64,000 bases of DNA from Symbiodinium natans (GCA_905221605.1 CAJNDS010000227.1:1-64000), one strand, 5' to 3'. Numbered from the stretch's first letter, positions 48,650 through 60,641 are shown. Program-made: numbers and translations. Notes: generated from the sequence alone by a model not told the origin.

Positions 48650-49420
48650 ATCCCTTCCGCGGAACCCTTGCGCGGTCCTTCCGCGAGTATTGTTTCTGCT
48701 CGTCCACTTCCCTTGCTTCCGCGGACGCTTCCGCGGACTAATTTCGCGCATTTTTGAGAAACTTGCTTCCGCGAGTAGGCCCGTAAGATATAAACGCGAG
48801 CACGCGTCTGGAACTTTGAGACTACACGATGAGACACGCGTTGCATAAGAATGCTGCAGCTTGAGCTGGCAGCATGAGCTGGCAGCAGCTGCGCAGCGGC
48901 ACCATCTACTTGCAAGAACGCGGAACCAGTATGAAGGGCCTGGGCCTTCAGATGGGCATGCGGGCTTCCGCGGAGCTTCCGCGGCGCTTCCCGCGGCGCT
49001 TCCGCCCAGTTCGCGTCAAACTTCACGGATAGAAGGCCTGGAAGCAAGGTTTGGGGGAGCTCAAGCCTGAAAATCTGACTTGTTCGCTTTGGGGTTGAGA
49101 GTTTACACGCGTTTCGGGTTTTTCTAAACCTTTGTGTCGGAAGCTCAGGGTCCCTATTTCTTTTTGGTTCCCTATAGAAGCCTTATTCCGAACTGCGTCT
49201 ATGCTTTCGTACGAAGGGTTGTAACCTCAAAATTCCCAAAAAATCACCAAGGAAACTTTGCATAACCCACTCTGAACCAGACTTCCGAAACCCACACCAA
49301 ACAACACGCCCACTAGCCTCCTGGAATATAACAAGCACTCCAACAAACCACAATTGTTTGTATCGTCGCTTCCGCGGAGATGTGCTTCCGCAACCCTTCC
49401 GCGCGCTTCCGCGGCCACAG
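48650..49420. repeat. Dispersed TTCCGCGG palindromic repeats
   Basis: The motif CTTCCGCGGA or a one-base variant occurs more than a dozen times in about 770 bases, clustered near 48650-48735, 48963-49010 and 49365-49415, with other sequence between. TCCGCGGA is a perfect palindrome. Confidence 0.75.
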
Positions 49421-49518
49421 TTCCGTGCACTTGCGCGCCTCGGTTCCCAGAGTTATTTCCGCATATAGGATTCCTGGCTAAATCCTGGCTATTCCTGCGT
49501 GTGCAGGTGTGCACGCGT

Positions 49519-49700
49519 GTACACCCCCACCCCCACCCCCTTAAATGGGGGGCATGCTGAAATTGTAATTTACATTTTGGGCCCCCGTGATTTGCGGCAC
49601 TCCTCGGGCGCCGTTTATGCAAAATTGTAAAATAAAAGCGTTTACAATTATGCGCCCCCTCCCCCATTTTACATTTTTAAGGGGGTGGGGGTGCGTGTAC
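49519..49700. repeat. Inverted repeat, about 26-base arms
   Basis: The left arm (49519-49546: ACACCCCCACCC...CCCTTAAATG) is mirrored by the right arm (49672-49700: CATTTTTAAGGGGGTGGGGG...GTAC). The interior also carries two related AT-rich blocks containing AAATTGTAA and GTTTACAATT. It resembles a small fold-back or MITE-like element; no target duplication was checked. Confidence 0.6.
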
Positions 49701-50069
49701 GTACACACGTACGTTTACACGGACGTACAGGTACGCACACCTGCACGTACAGGAGTAGCCAGCGCACGTGCGCACGCACGCACAAGCAAGCATGTACGTA
49801 CACACGCACAAGCACGCACGTGCACGCACAAGACACACGCACAAGCACGCACGTACACATGCACAAGACCACACGTGCAGATCCAAGACAAGAGTCGTTT
49901 GCAGCACCTCAGCTTAGCTAACGCATATAATATATGACACACAGAAGTTACGAAATGCACGAGAGCTGCAATCAAAGAAGGAGAATTCAATGGAAGCAGC
50001 ATTAGCATGGCCTCGCAGCTCAGAACCACGGGGTCAGCCTGCATGCGCGCCTGCAAAAACAATGGGCTA

Positions 50070-51060
50070 ATGCTTCGCTACCAGCACGAGTATGCTCCCA
50101 CAAGGCAGCGCGCAACACATCCTGCAGGAGGGCGGACGCGCTCCGGGTTCGCGACAACGCAAATGTCGTTCGTCCAGGAAGGCGACAAGGGCTTTTCCGT
50201 CAAGGAGCTGGTCTTGCACCGCCGCAAGCACGGGGTGTTGCGCGAGGGCATACATCGCCGGCATAAGCGGGTCACCCTGTTCGCCACCCTGGCCCTGATG
50301 ATCCCTGATGGACGGCATGCCCGACGCCGTCCGCGTCGTGCCAGGCACATACGCTGCTGGGCTGGAGGATGGGGAAATGGTCGAACGCGCCGACCGCATC
50401 AGGCGCGGCGCAATAGGCGTGCGACAGAATTCCGTGCCAGCGAACGTGCTCAACCCGAACGGAAAAGGGCGACCATAGCGCATCATAGGACAAAAACTCT
50501 GCACAGCGGAGGTTTTACGACGCGCATTCCTGATCAGACTGTGGACACAAGGCGCCGGCAGCGTGAAGAGTTGAGGAGCTCTGCGCCCTGGTTTGGTCCC
50601 TCCTTTGCTCGGCGCGCGGCGCGGAGGACCCCTCGTGTCGCTGGTGGCGGCGTCTGGCTGGGCAGCCGAGTCCAGAGGCGAGACATCGACCGCAAGCTGG
50701 ACACCGCCCCGCGCAGGCAGGCCAGTAGCAATGACCGCGATGCGCCTGTTGTCCTGGACATTAGCTTTGAAGCCGCGGTGCAGCACGTTGGTGGCGACGG
50801 TTGCACCAGCCTCGCGACAAACGCGAGCGGCAGCCTGTTCAAGAGGTGCGCCCCGCGCACGCAAGTGGCGGTGGGGCGGGCAACGTCGCCCGGCTGCGGC
50901 TCGCCGGCCCACATAACCGGACTGACGAGAGGGGCGTCAAGCGCGAGCTGCGCCCCGTTCCTAAGTAGCAGGCCGTTTGCGAGGACCTCAAGATACCTCT
51001 CGGCAACGCGTGTCGCTGACAGGAACATCTGGTTTGCAAATGGGATCTATATATTCTGTG
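50070..51060 (-). pseudogene. LINE fragments: two C-terminal pieces then a reverse transcriptase piece
   Basis: On the minus strand, in order: KPDVPVSDTRCREV with NGAQLALDAPLVSPV and MWAGEPQPGDVARP (51040-50860); then ARVCREAGATVATNVLHR and RRIAVIATGLP with GGVQLAVDVSP (50830-50680); then GAFDHFPILQPSSV and GGEQGDPLMPAMYALAQHPV with DGKALVAFLD (50390-50150). The C-terminal blocks precede the reverse transcriptase block, the reverse of the normal order, and two C-terminal pieces abut. This indicates tandem or nested insertion of truncated copies of one family, followed by decay. The long plus-strand frame 50007-51065 is antisense to it. Confidence 0.65.
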
Positions 51061-51419
51061 GTTAGCGTAAAGTTGTGGGGCGGCCCCGTGCAAAATGGGA
51101 TGATCGACTGACAAAAATCTGCTGCCCAATGCTTCCCCAAACTATCTGAGCTGGGTTGACGCTCGTGTGATGTTGAACGATGGAAGCTCAAAAAAACTGA
51201 GTACATGGACATGTTCCAAGTGGAAATGTAAAATAATGTAAATGTTTGAAGTTCGCGAACGCGCGTCCAGCAACCTGTCCCATGTCCTGACCCCGGTGTC
51301 GGGGGAGCGCGGGAGCGCGTCAGCGCCATTGCAAGAAGCGTCAGCGCCAGTCTAGGAAGCTGTGTCATGTCCATGGCCAGGGTGTAAGCCACAGAGGCAA
51401 CTGCCCCCGTCGTGGGGCC

Positions 51420-52400
51420 GCTAGGGCCGCGGCGGGGACATAGCCCTAAGGCATTCATACAACGTGCTACAGCGCTCGAAAGGGGTGGAGGTCCCTACGT
51501 TGGCTAAGCGGGCGGATGCAACATCGGCCGCAGCCGCTCCTTGGGCTGGATAGCGGTCGATGCGTGCAAGCTCAGCGAGCAGAAGGCCGGGCAGAAGGCA
51601 CCCGGAGGGCGAGTCGGGCCTGCCGCGTGCAGCTTGTAGAAGCCTTGTATAGCAACTCATTCCTCACGTCCTTGCGAGCCTCGTTGCTCGGCGGCCGCTT
51701 GCGAGAGACAGCGTCGCAGCGATTGCACGAACATCCGGGCAGACTGGGACTGAATGGCAGTCGTCATTGTCGTCGCTCGCCGGCTCAGCAGCAGCTGTGG
51801 GTATTTGCGTATCTTGCGCGGCGCCCCGCTCATACAAAGCACTCGACAGCGCCAACCGCTGCGTGGGCTGGATTGCGGTCGATGCATAAGCTCACCGTGG
51901 AGGAAGCGGAAAATAGGCTGGGCAGCAGGTACCCTCTGCAACGCACTTGCCAACTCGAGAAAGGTCTTGCCAGCAAAGCGGCGTGTTGGGGAGAGCGGGC
52001 AGTGACGTCGGCGATGAAGACGGCGTGAACCCTGAGGCATCGCCCGGCTCGGCCGGAGCTGGTTCGACCCCCAAGATGGGCGACGTTTCGCATTCGAGCT
52101 CACGGGGCGATGCGAACGGCGTCCGCTGGCTGAGCGTGTCGGACAATGTCTCCGCATCGGACGCCGGTGCCACGTCGGGCCGATGGAGTCCCTGGAGGGC
52201 GCGGTGACAGCGCTGTCGGACGTCGTCGCCGAGTTGAGTCGCCTCGCCAATTCGACGTCCATTGTGAGGGCGCGCCGGGGATGCCCTGAAACACGCGCGG
52301 GTACTGCAGCCAGAGCAAAATATTGTTGCCGGACACGGGGCATGCTGGACGTACCCGATCGTGATTAGGCTGGTACAAGGCTGTACAAAAAAAAACTGCT
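51420..52400. other. GC-rich stretch with direct repeats, coding uncertain
   Basis: A block near 51541-51560 (GGGCTGGATAGCGGTCGATG) recurs in near-identical form near 51866-51885. Plus-strand frames (DEDGVNPEASPGSAGAGS near 52020; MESLEGAVTALSDVVAELSR at 52183) look like low-complexity coding and could be remains of a retroelement first ORF, but nothing is diagnostic. Confidence 0.3.
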
Positions 52401-52802
52401 GCATCCAACGGGCTACCCTCCAAAGTGATCCAGCTGTGGGGTCCCGGCCTTGGGCCGCTTCTCACTGATGGTTGGGGTGCTGAAGCAAATGAGGACTGCG
52501 AAGCCAAACTCATGGCAACACGTGGCCTTGTGGCCGAAAGGCTTCGGGGCCGTTTGCACAGGTGGCCTTGGGGTCACCACCTTAGCGGCGCAAAGCGGCG
52601 GCATGCGGCGTCCGTGCCGCGGCTTCGGCTTCGGCTGTCCCGTCGCCGCGCCAGCGCGTTGAGTGCGTCAGTCAGCCACATGCACGGCCAGCCCGAGCGC
52701 TAATTGTAACTTGCGGGGGTGAACGCTAATTGTAACTTCGGGGGTATCACCTGAGCAGCATGACCCAAATGGACACTCAGCTGACCCCACCGTGTATCCA
52801 AG

Positions 52803-52860
52803 GGGGGGAGGTTCTTATGTTAAGATCGCTGCCTTGGATGTCGAGGAACCCCCCCCCCCA
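52803..52860. repeat. G-run/C-run hairpin
   Basis: GGGGGGGAGGTTC (from about 52802) pairs with GAACCCCCCCCCC (to about 52859) across a loop of about 33 bases. It is similar in style to the G/C palindromes at 53717-54610. Confidence 0.6.
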
Positions 52861-53224
52861 GATTACATTAACAATGGTCCCCCGAGCATGTATGGAGCGA
52901 GTGAGCAATGATAGCTAGCGCCCGTGTCATGGGCTAGGTTGCATCGACCTGCGTGGATTACAAGCTGCTTGCATAAGCATTGGGAACGTGCTCTCGCATC
53001 CCGTTTGTCGGCACGTGTCCCAGGAAGGCAGCACTGCAAAGTGGCCGCAGCGAGCCCTTTTGGAATGCACAATCGTTTCCGCGATGAACACGTAAATTTA
53101 CTACTTTTTGGCAGAATCAACCGTCAATCGATTGATGTCTTACTGGGTGCCCGCTCTAAGGCGACCCACGTGTCCCCAGTGAGACGCCCCGGAAAGCAAA
53201 GGCAACCCATGCATGCAAAAGGCG

Positions 53225-53425
53225 ACCCACGGAAAGCTAATCCCCACGGAGACGCCCTTGCCCGGCTACGTTTGCAACATGGCAACAACAAGCAAAATGC
53301 ACGCGAGACCTAGCGCAGAGTACCGATTCCATAGGATTTCGGACGACGATGCACCCTGAAACCCCAATGTGACGCCTTGCCAGACTACTTGCGCAACATA
53401 GCAAAACACAAAGGGATGAGTGTGT
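53225..53425. repeat. Diverged direct repeat, about 55 bases
   Basis: A block with CCCACGGAGACGCCCTTGCC and GTTTGCAACATGGCAACAAC (53242-53295) recurs as CCCAATGTGACGCCTTGCC and TTGCGCAACATAGCAAAACA (53364-53415). GGCGACCCAC also appears twice just upstream (53160, 53221). Confidence 0.5.
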
Positions 53426-53716
53426 CCGTTCCCGACCAAACAGTGCGAAGCAAACGGTTTATGCTGTCGGTGCAGGTCAGCGCAACAATCCCACCCTGCA
53501 GATGTTCATCTCAAGCTGGCAAAGCATTTTATGCAAAGACCCGGAGTCGTTACAACGGAAGACTAGGCTGCGGTACTTTGGTTGTTTCACAGGCATGAAA
53601 TCTTCGCTTCTGGAATAAACGAGCTCGGCAACCGACAGCTCTCTCTATGACATTGATGTGGTCGAACTGGTGCCTCAAGCTGCACAAACTATCACATCAC
53701 CCCTGATTATCTAGGC

Positions 53717-54690
53717 GGGGTCCCCCCCCTAAAACGGAACCCATTCCATTTTGACCTCCCCCCCTGCCCGCGTGCCACGCCGGCTTGCGAATTGGAATCC
53801 ATGGAGGGTGGAACCCCCTCGGATTGCGCTTCCGAGCACAAAACCAAAAAATAAAATCTGGGGGGTGACCCCCCCCATGAATCCATTTTCCGTGTCCGAG
53901 CACGCCAGCAAAAAATGATCATGGGATAATATCATGGGGGGGGGGACTCCCCCCCATGAAATGAATCATTTTTGCCTGTTCAAGCCGGCGGGTCTCCGGC
54001 CCTCGCTGCCTTTCCATCCCTATGTCTCTACATGCACTAAGCACAAGGAAAGCGAGAGAAAGGCTTGTCGGGCTTTCCGGGGTACCACGTCCTCGCTGGC
54101 TTTGGCGGCTTCTGTAGGAGCTTTGCGGAGGGATATGGAGGGATTAGCTGACCTCTGGGCGAGGGTAGGCCTCCTACAACTCAGGGTGAACTGAAGCCGC
54201 TTGGGCCTCCTCAAAAGGGAGCCTGTTAGGTCTCCAGTAGAGATGAGTAGGGGGCCTTGCACAGGAGGGCCAAATGGCTTGGAACGCGGGCGAATTCATT
54301 TTGTTTCCTACAGAAGCTGCCAAAGCCAGCGGGCACGTGGTACCCAGAAATGCCCGGGGGTTATCTGTCCGTTTCCTTAATGCTTAGCGCATGCATGTGT
54401 AGACGTAAGACATCATAAGATGAAGAATGATGAAGATAGATGACGTAAGTATATGTGTGTGTGGCAAAAATAAAATCTTCAGGGGGTCGGATTCCATTTT
54501 TGCTGGCGGGGATCGGAAACGGAATGGGGGGTGGACCCCCTCGTGACCCGAATTATTTGGCGGGACCGCGTTTCGAAATGGAATTCAGGGGGGGTGCCTA
54601 CCCCCGCCCCCCCCGTTTCCCAAAAACCATAAACGGAACCGAAAACGGAATTCCATGACCAACCCCCCCCCCCCCCCCCCCCCCCCGGCC
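53717..54690. repeat. Family of G5-C5 palindromes with conserved flanks, and poly-C
   Basis: At least six imperfect palindromes of the form G(5-11)-T/TG/TGGA-C(5-8): about 53717, 53804, 53859, 53935, 54525 and 54590. Two are preceded by AAAAATAAAATCT (53848, 54465), and several are followed or flanked by ATTCCATTTT or ATCCATTTTC. A poly-C run of about 26 bases lies at 54661-54686. No host gene was recognised between 52400 and 55300. Confidence 0.65.
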
Positions 54691-55305
54691 GCCCGATTCC
54701 GTTTGTCATGCACGCGGCATTCTGCATTCTGCCATTCGCGTCTGTGCCATCGGAGGGAATTGGGTTACTGTTTGCCAGCGAGGGATGCGCATTCGAGTGA
54801 ATCCGTGACATTTGCGATTGGAGGTCTGGGACAGATAGCTGTGCATAATTCGCCTCGGCCTCCGGCCAAGAGGCTTCTGCGAGTTGATGGATGGATGGAT
54901 GAGGAAGGCCGAGGAAAGGCTGAACGACATGAAGTCCGCAAAAGAAGGGCTTTTTTGGGCACGCTGCACCCGTCTGTCGAGTCGATTTCAAAGACTTAAA
55001 CGCCAAGCTGCTGCCACTTCCTGCACAGCTTTCGGGCAGCTTCCATGGCTACGACGCACAGGGCGGCTCCCAAGCCGGATGGATTGTCATCAGCTCCAGC
55101 CAAGGAGGGCGTCAGGAATTAAAAGTGTACTTGGAAGCCAGCTGCCTTGCAGATATCTACTGCAATCAAAACTGACCATCGCAAATCCCATGCATATTGC
55201 ACCTGTCGGAAGGCGCAGTGCATTCAAAAGATGCCAGAAACAATCTTCAAAGGATAAAATGCCATTTAAGTGGCGTGAAGGTAGAGAGGCCTCTGCGATC
55301 AAAGC

Positions 55306-58300
55306 TCACCAGGGGCCAAACTGTTGCTGCCTGGGCTTGGCAGCCTTCGTGGAAGCTTGGAGAGCCTTCTCGCCCTGAGATTTCAAGGCAGCCTGCGCGG
55401 CAGCGAGGCGGGCAATGGGCACACGGAAGGGCGAGCAAGAGACGTAGTCCAAGCCCGTCTTCTCGCAGAACTCAATGGAAGCTGGATCACCGCCGTGCTC
55501 GCCGCAGATGCCCATCTTCATGCCAGCGCGCTTTCCGCGGCCTCGCTCCACTGCAATCTTGATCAGCTCGCCAACGCCCTCTTGGTCCAGGCTCACGAAT
55601 GGGTCCGTTTCCACGATGCCTGCGAGACTGTTTACATTTGACGTTTCCAACAACCGTATCGTTAATGTCTCTTCCTTCTCGTAGGCCACTGCCCGGTGCG
55701 ACTCTTAAAGTAACTCTAAAAACTGTTTGTTAATCATGTCCCACCTTTCGCTTTGTACTCAGGCAAGAAGGACCCGGCATCATCACGACTCAAGCCATAC
55801 GTGGTCTGAGTCAGATCATTGGTGCCAAAGCTGAAGAACTCCGCTTGCTCTGCCAATTTACCAGCCTGCAGTGCTGCGCGGGGCAGCTCCACCATGGTTC
55901 CGACGTGATACCTGAAGTTCACGCCCTGCTCCTTCTGCACCTGCTTGGCCGTGTCTTCGATGACCTTCTTCAGCTGCACAAGCTCCTCCAGAGTCGAAAC
56001 CAGGGGCACCATGACCTCGGCCACCGGGGTCTTCTTGGCGCTGCGCCCGACCTCCGCGGCCGCCTCAAAGATGGCCCGAGCTTGCATTTCGCAGATCTCC
56101 GGATACGTGATGGCCAGGCGGCAACCTCTGTGCCCGAGCATGGGGTTCGCCTCTTGGAGCTCGCTTGCGCGCCGGCGCACGCGCTCCAAAGGCACTCCGG
56201 CTGCTTTTGCCACAAGGCCCATCTCGGCTTCAGTGTGCGGGATGAACCTTAGCTCACTTCAGTGAGGGCGTAACCTGCGAAACACTCCAAAGGGTGGCGC
56301 CAAGCGCCATCGTGTATGGAAACCTTTTGTACGACTTATGAGGCTTTCAATGGTGTGGTATACCGTTCAGGGGTGAATGTGGATAGGTCGAGCACTGAAG
56401 ACTGAGGAGCTCATGCAAGGGAGGATCCAGCAAACGGACCGTCACCGGAAGGCCGTCCATAATCTTGAAAAGCTCGGTGATGTCTTCGCGCTGCATTGCC
56501 AGGAGCTTGTTCAACGCCGACTGTCGCTCCGCCTTGTCCGCGGCCAAGATCATCTGCCGCATGGCCTTAGACAGCATTCTGCGAGTCTATCAAGTAGCGA
56601 CAGAATCAGCAGCGCAACTCAAGTTGCGCAGCACGGCGGAACTGGCAGCCCAGGTGCCACGATTCGCCCCCCCTCGAAGAACATGTGCTCCGTGCGCACG
56701 AGGCCAATTCCTTCGCACCCGAACTCCTTGGCCTCGTGTTTGATTCGCGTTGCAGGGAACACCAGGGAACTGGCGCCGAGGTGCCTAGAATCTATACAAG
56801 CCTATAGATTTTCGAGTCCAAAAGCAAGGATGAGGGATGGCATGGCATGAAGCTTTTTGCCCTCAGATCCCCCTTGGGCCTGCCGCGCGTCTGTCGGCGT
56901 TTCGGCATTGGCCCTGACCTGCATGGTGCGGAACTCGTCTGCCCAGGCCATGATGGTGCCGAAGGAGCCGGAAAGCTGCGGCGGCACCGTGGGGACCTCT
57001 CCAAGCATCACCTCCCCTGTGACTCCGTCAATGGTGACCAGCTGGCCCTCCTTGACGACCACGTTGCCCACCTCGAAGGAGGCCGAGGCGTAGTTGACCT
57101 TCACCTCCCCAGCACCTGCCACGCAAGGTCTGCCCATGCCGCGCGCCACCACGGCTGCGTGGCTGGTCATGCCGCCGCGAGTTGTCCTCTAGCTGTTGGA
57201 ACATCATTGTGCAATCACGTTTGGCGGTGCAAGCTTTTAAACCGCTTTCTTTGGAGATTCCACCACCCTCTATCTAGCTCTCAGAGATTTTCAGCCATCA
57301 AGAGAGAAGGTCATGTCTGATGCAGGCCAAAAGTCAAAACGCCCTCTGCCGCATGCAGTCCATGGATGTCGTCTGGGCTAGTTTCGACTCGCACCAAGAT
57401 CACCTTCTCTCCGTTCTCCGAGCGAGTCACCGCCTCGTCGGCCGTGAAAACCACCTTGCCGGCAGCCGCCCCTGGCGAGGCTGGCAGGCCCTTGGCAATG
57501 ACGGTCTTCTTGGCCTCGGGGTCCAGCTCTTCCGTTTGCTTGGTTGAAGTGCCACGCTGCCGACGGTTCTGGTTTCTGGGTGGCTAGGGGTTTAGTCTAG
57601 GCGGTTGAGGGCTTCGCGTCCTGAGTCCCACGATTGCGTCACCGGCCCTTTGGGATCCTTTGGGGCATCCGTCAGTGCATACCAGTGCCTTGGGGTCCAG
57701 CGTCGGGTGCAGGAGCTGGTCGATCAGATCAGGCTTCAGGCGCATGAGAGCCTGCGATTTGCTGATCAGCCCTTCGGAGGCCATGTCCACCGCAATCTGC
57801 AAGGCTGCGTGGGCCGTCCGCTTCCCCGTGCGGGTCTGGAGCATGTACAGCTTGCCTCACGAAGGTTGTCAGGAACCAACCCTGCGGGAAACCGGGAAAA
57901 GCTCGGGATCCTGCCTTGCTGGATGGTAAACCTCAGCTGCAACACTGTGCGTCCACTTTCTGCAGAAGTTGATGCAGGGAACCCTCTAAACGCACAGCAG
58001 GCGCTCCACCTTCACTCCACTTTAAACAATTTGCTAAGAGCCGAGAAGCTCGATGTCCTGCATGTCCGTGTAATGGTTCTCCAGCTGGTGGCGAACTTTC
58101 TCCAACTCTTGGAATATGCTCGGCATGACCTCCTCCAACGATGGCAAGTCGCTGCCGTGCGACTTGCGAGCTTTGATCGTCAGCTCTTGGGGCGTCCGGA
58201 TGCCCGCCACGACATCCTTTCACGGGCGGACACAGTCACAAGGCGGGAAGGCACGGAAAGGCATGGAAAGGCGCATGCGCGGAGGACCCGGACCTCGCCC

Positions 58301-60586
58301 TGAGCATTCACCAGGAACTCTCCATAGAAATCCTACAAGGCCATTCTTGTGAAGCTTTCAAGGACACACCGCCTCACATGCTTCATCACGTTTCACTAGC
58401 TGGACAGGATTTCAGAAGCTCGGCATATCACGACGATACTGTACCAACCCCCGAAAGACCTTGGCACCGTTGGAGGGGTTGCGCGTGAAGGCGACTCCCG
58501 TGGCGCAGTCGTTGCCCATGTTGCCAAAAACCATCGCCTGAACGGTTTCAGGATGACACGAAGCCACTCGCTCGTCTTCTCAAGTGAGAAGGACAGGCCT
58601 GAACGTTCACAGCCGTGCCCCACTCCTGACAGCAATCTGGCAGGGCCCGGGAGTGCGAAAGAAGCGCAAGCTCTGAAGGGGTCCTCGGGAATGTCGTGCA
58701 GCTTCCGGTAGGTCTTGGCCCTCTGGTTCATCCAGGAACCGAAGACGGCGCCCACGGCACCCCAGAGTTGCTGATGCGGCTCCTAGCCGGTCAAACTCTC
58801 GCATTTCGCCATATTCCGTGTGCAAGGGGACCTAATGGACGTCTGCTCCATCGGACTTGGCAGCTTGCTGCATCGATCGTGTTGAGGGACCACTATCCGC
58901 TCTCTCCTCGGGGAACTCCTCCCCGAGCTCCAGGTAGACACAGGCCTTGAATGATCACCGCGTAATCAAGAAACTTTGGAGGCACACAGCGCAGTGCAAG
59001 GCCTTGTAGTTTTTGACCAACTGCTCCAGGTCTTCTGGCAGGAGCTCGTGATCTTGCTTCACCTCAGTTCTACCCAAGCTCACCTCCGACATCCAAACCG
59101 CTCGCGCGTGTGTTTGCATGCGTGGGCGAGAGTTCTTCATGGTTCTTCCGAGCGACGCCTCGCTTGGCCTTGGCCCTTTCCAGAAGCTTCTCAAAGTTGC
59201 CAAGCTCGATACCCAGCACCACATCTCAGGGACATGCTCAGAGGAAACAGAACGCTCATTCTTCAACATGCAGCACTGATCACTGCTCAGCACTGGCATG
59301 AACAGCGGCAGTGGCACTGCCCTCCTGAGTACATCTGGACGAAGCGCCGGTAGCTGTCGAATGCAAAGCGTCGGTCTCCCGACTGCTTGGCCAGCGCCTG
59401 CATCGCTCTTCCGGAAATAAGCTGAGCCCCGTTTCCGAAAGTCCCGAAGAAGGCGGAGGCAGGAAGCACAGAGAGGCGACCCAGGCACTCAACTCCCCAA
59501 AAGCTCCCTTTTTCTGCCCTTCTCGCTAGCTACTTTTCCCCGCCTCCACAGTCGTGTTGTTCAGGCCGAGGTTAAGCACCTGGAGAAGTGCTGCTGGACA
59601 AACGGCTCCGCTGCTGGCCCACAACCCAAAGCCGCCAAGCCACGGTGTCCATCATGCCAGGCATGGAGGCCCGAGCACCCGAGCGGACCGAAACCAGCAG
59701 GGGATTCGTGGCATCCCCGAATTTCCGCCCGGTCCTGCGGTCACATGAGTGCACACGCGTGCGCTTCGGTAGGGCCATCGGGAAGTGCTGGAGCATGCTC
59801 AAGCCTTTTCCGGCCTTGTCTCAACCAGAGCTAATGCCTTCGACACCTGCTCCTTGAGTTCTGCAGGATACTGACCTCGATCGCTGCTCAGTGTCTCTCG
59901 TCTTCTCTATGCTAACCCGATGTGCACCCTGCCCTTCCCCGCCGCTTCTCTGGTTGAACGCCATCGCTTCTGCCTTTCTCGATGAGTTTACAGTCAAGGC
60001 ACAGTCATTCTGGTAGTAGTGCGTGCAGACCTTCGACAACGATAGAGCACTCCCACTTCAGACGCAGCCGAAACCAACCTCCCTTGGCGGCCTCCGTGGT
60101 CAGGGTGAAGCCAGGCGGAACAGGAAGCCCAATGGAGGCCATCTGGCGCAGCAGGAGCTGGCTGCGACAGTTTTGGGATTTGGCGAGAAGCTTGGCAGTC
60201 GCTGCTCTCTGCCTTTTGCTTTGGCATGTTCGAGTTCATCACAACTGTGGGATATCCGTTGATACAACGAGATACAATGATTCCTTGCCCGTGGCGCCAC
60301 CGACGCTGATTGCGGCATGGCCTCAGCGAGATTGGCACCCTTGCCGCCCAAGAGGTTCCTCAGAAAATTCAGAAAAGCGATGGACAAGGGCGATCTGGGC
60401 CCGACGGGAACGGACGGAGCGGCCAAACGAAGATGCGCATGTCATCACGGGAGCTTCCGTATCCCAGAGGCCCATCGGGCCCAGCATGTGTGTGCTGTTT
60501 CTGCTGCTTACTTCTTGCAGACCAAGTTTCTTCATCTCGGCCCTGCCATCCGCGTTGCCAGCGCCGAAGTTGTAGACCCAGGTCAT
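55306..60586 (-). CDS. PPDK: Pyruvate, phosphate dikinase
   Basis: Full-length enzyme in at least 22 exons, starting at the ATG at 60586 ([18 protein letters not shown]). It interconverts pyruvate + ATP + Pi and PEP + AMP + PPi. Blocks in order: [175 protein letters not shown] (phosphorylated His at about 57160), [62 protein letters not shown] and [10 protein letters not shown] (catalytic Cys). The last intron (GT-AG) joins EYKAK to GIVETDPF. Introns 1 (GA-AG) and 2 (GC-AG) are non-canonical. A Lys/Gln-rich tail of about 25 residues follows the usual C-terminus ([10 protein letters not shown]). No targeting peptide is visible from 60586, so a cytosolic form is likely. Confidence 0.93.
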
Positions 60587-60641
60587 GGCGGGCAAGCAGC
60601 GCGGCACGCGAGCGGAAGCTGACAGAGCTGAAAGCCAAATG

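Larger units (their letters stand above)
47600..50000. other. 2.4 kb repeat-rich, no host gene seen
   Basis: No supported coding exon. The stretch contains dispersed TTCCGCGG palindromes (48650-49420), an inverted repeat (49519-49700), and a run of alternating purine-pyrimidine ACGT/CACG sequence (49686-49880). Open frames here are Cys/Val/Thr-rich products of the repeats. Confidence 0.55.

Noticed and set aside
50007-51065. A 352-codon plus-strand open frame, among the longest single frames in the window
   Set aside because: The minus strand of the same stretch carries recognisable LINE blocks; the plus reading is Arg/Ala/Thr-rich and GC-driven.
43840-52400. Bacterial contamination as an explanation for the GC-rich block
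   Set aside because: It contains decayed eukaryotic-type LINE fragments; no bacterial operon, Shine-Dalgarno-led genes or insertion sequences are seen.
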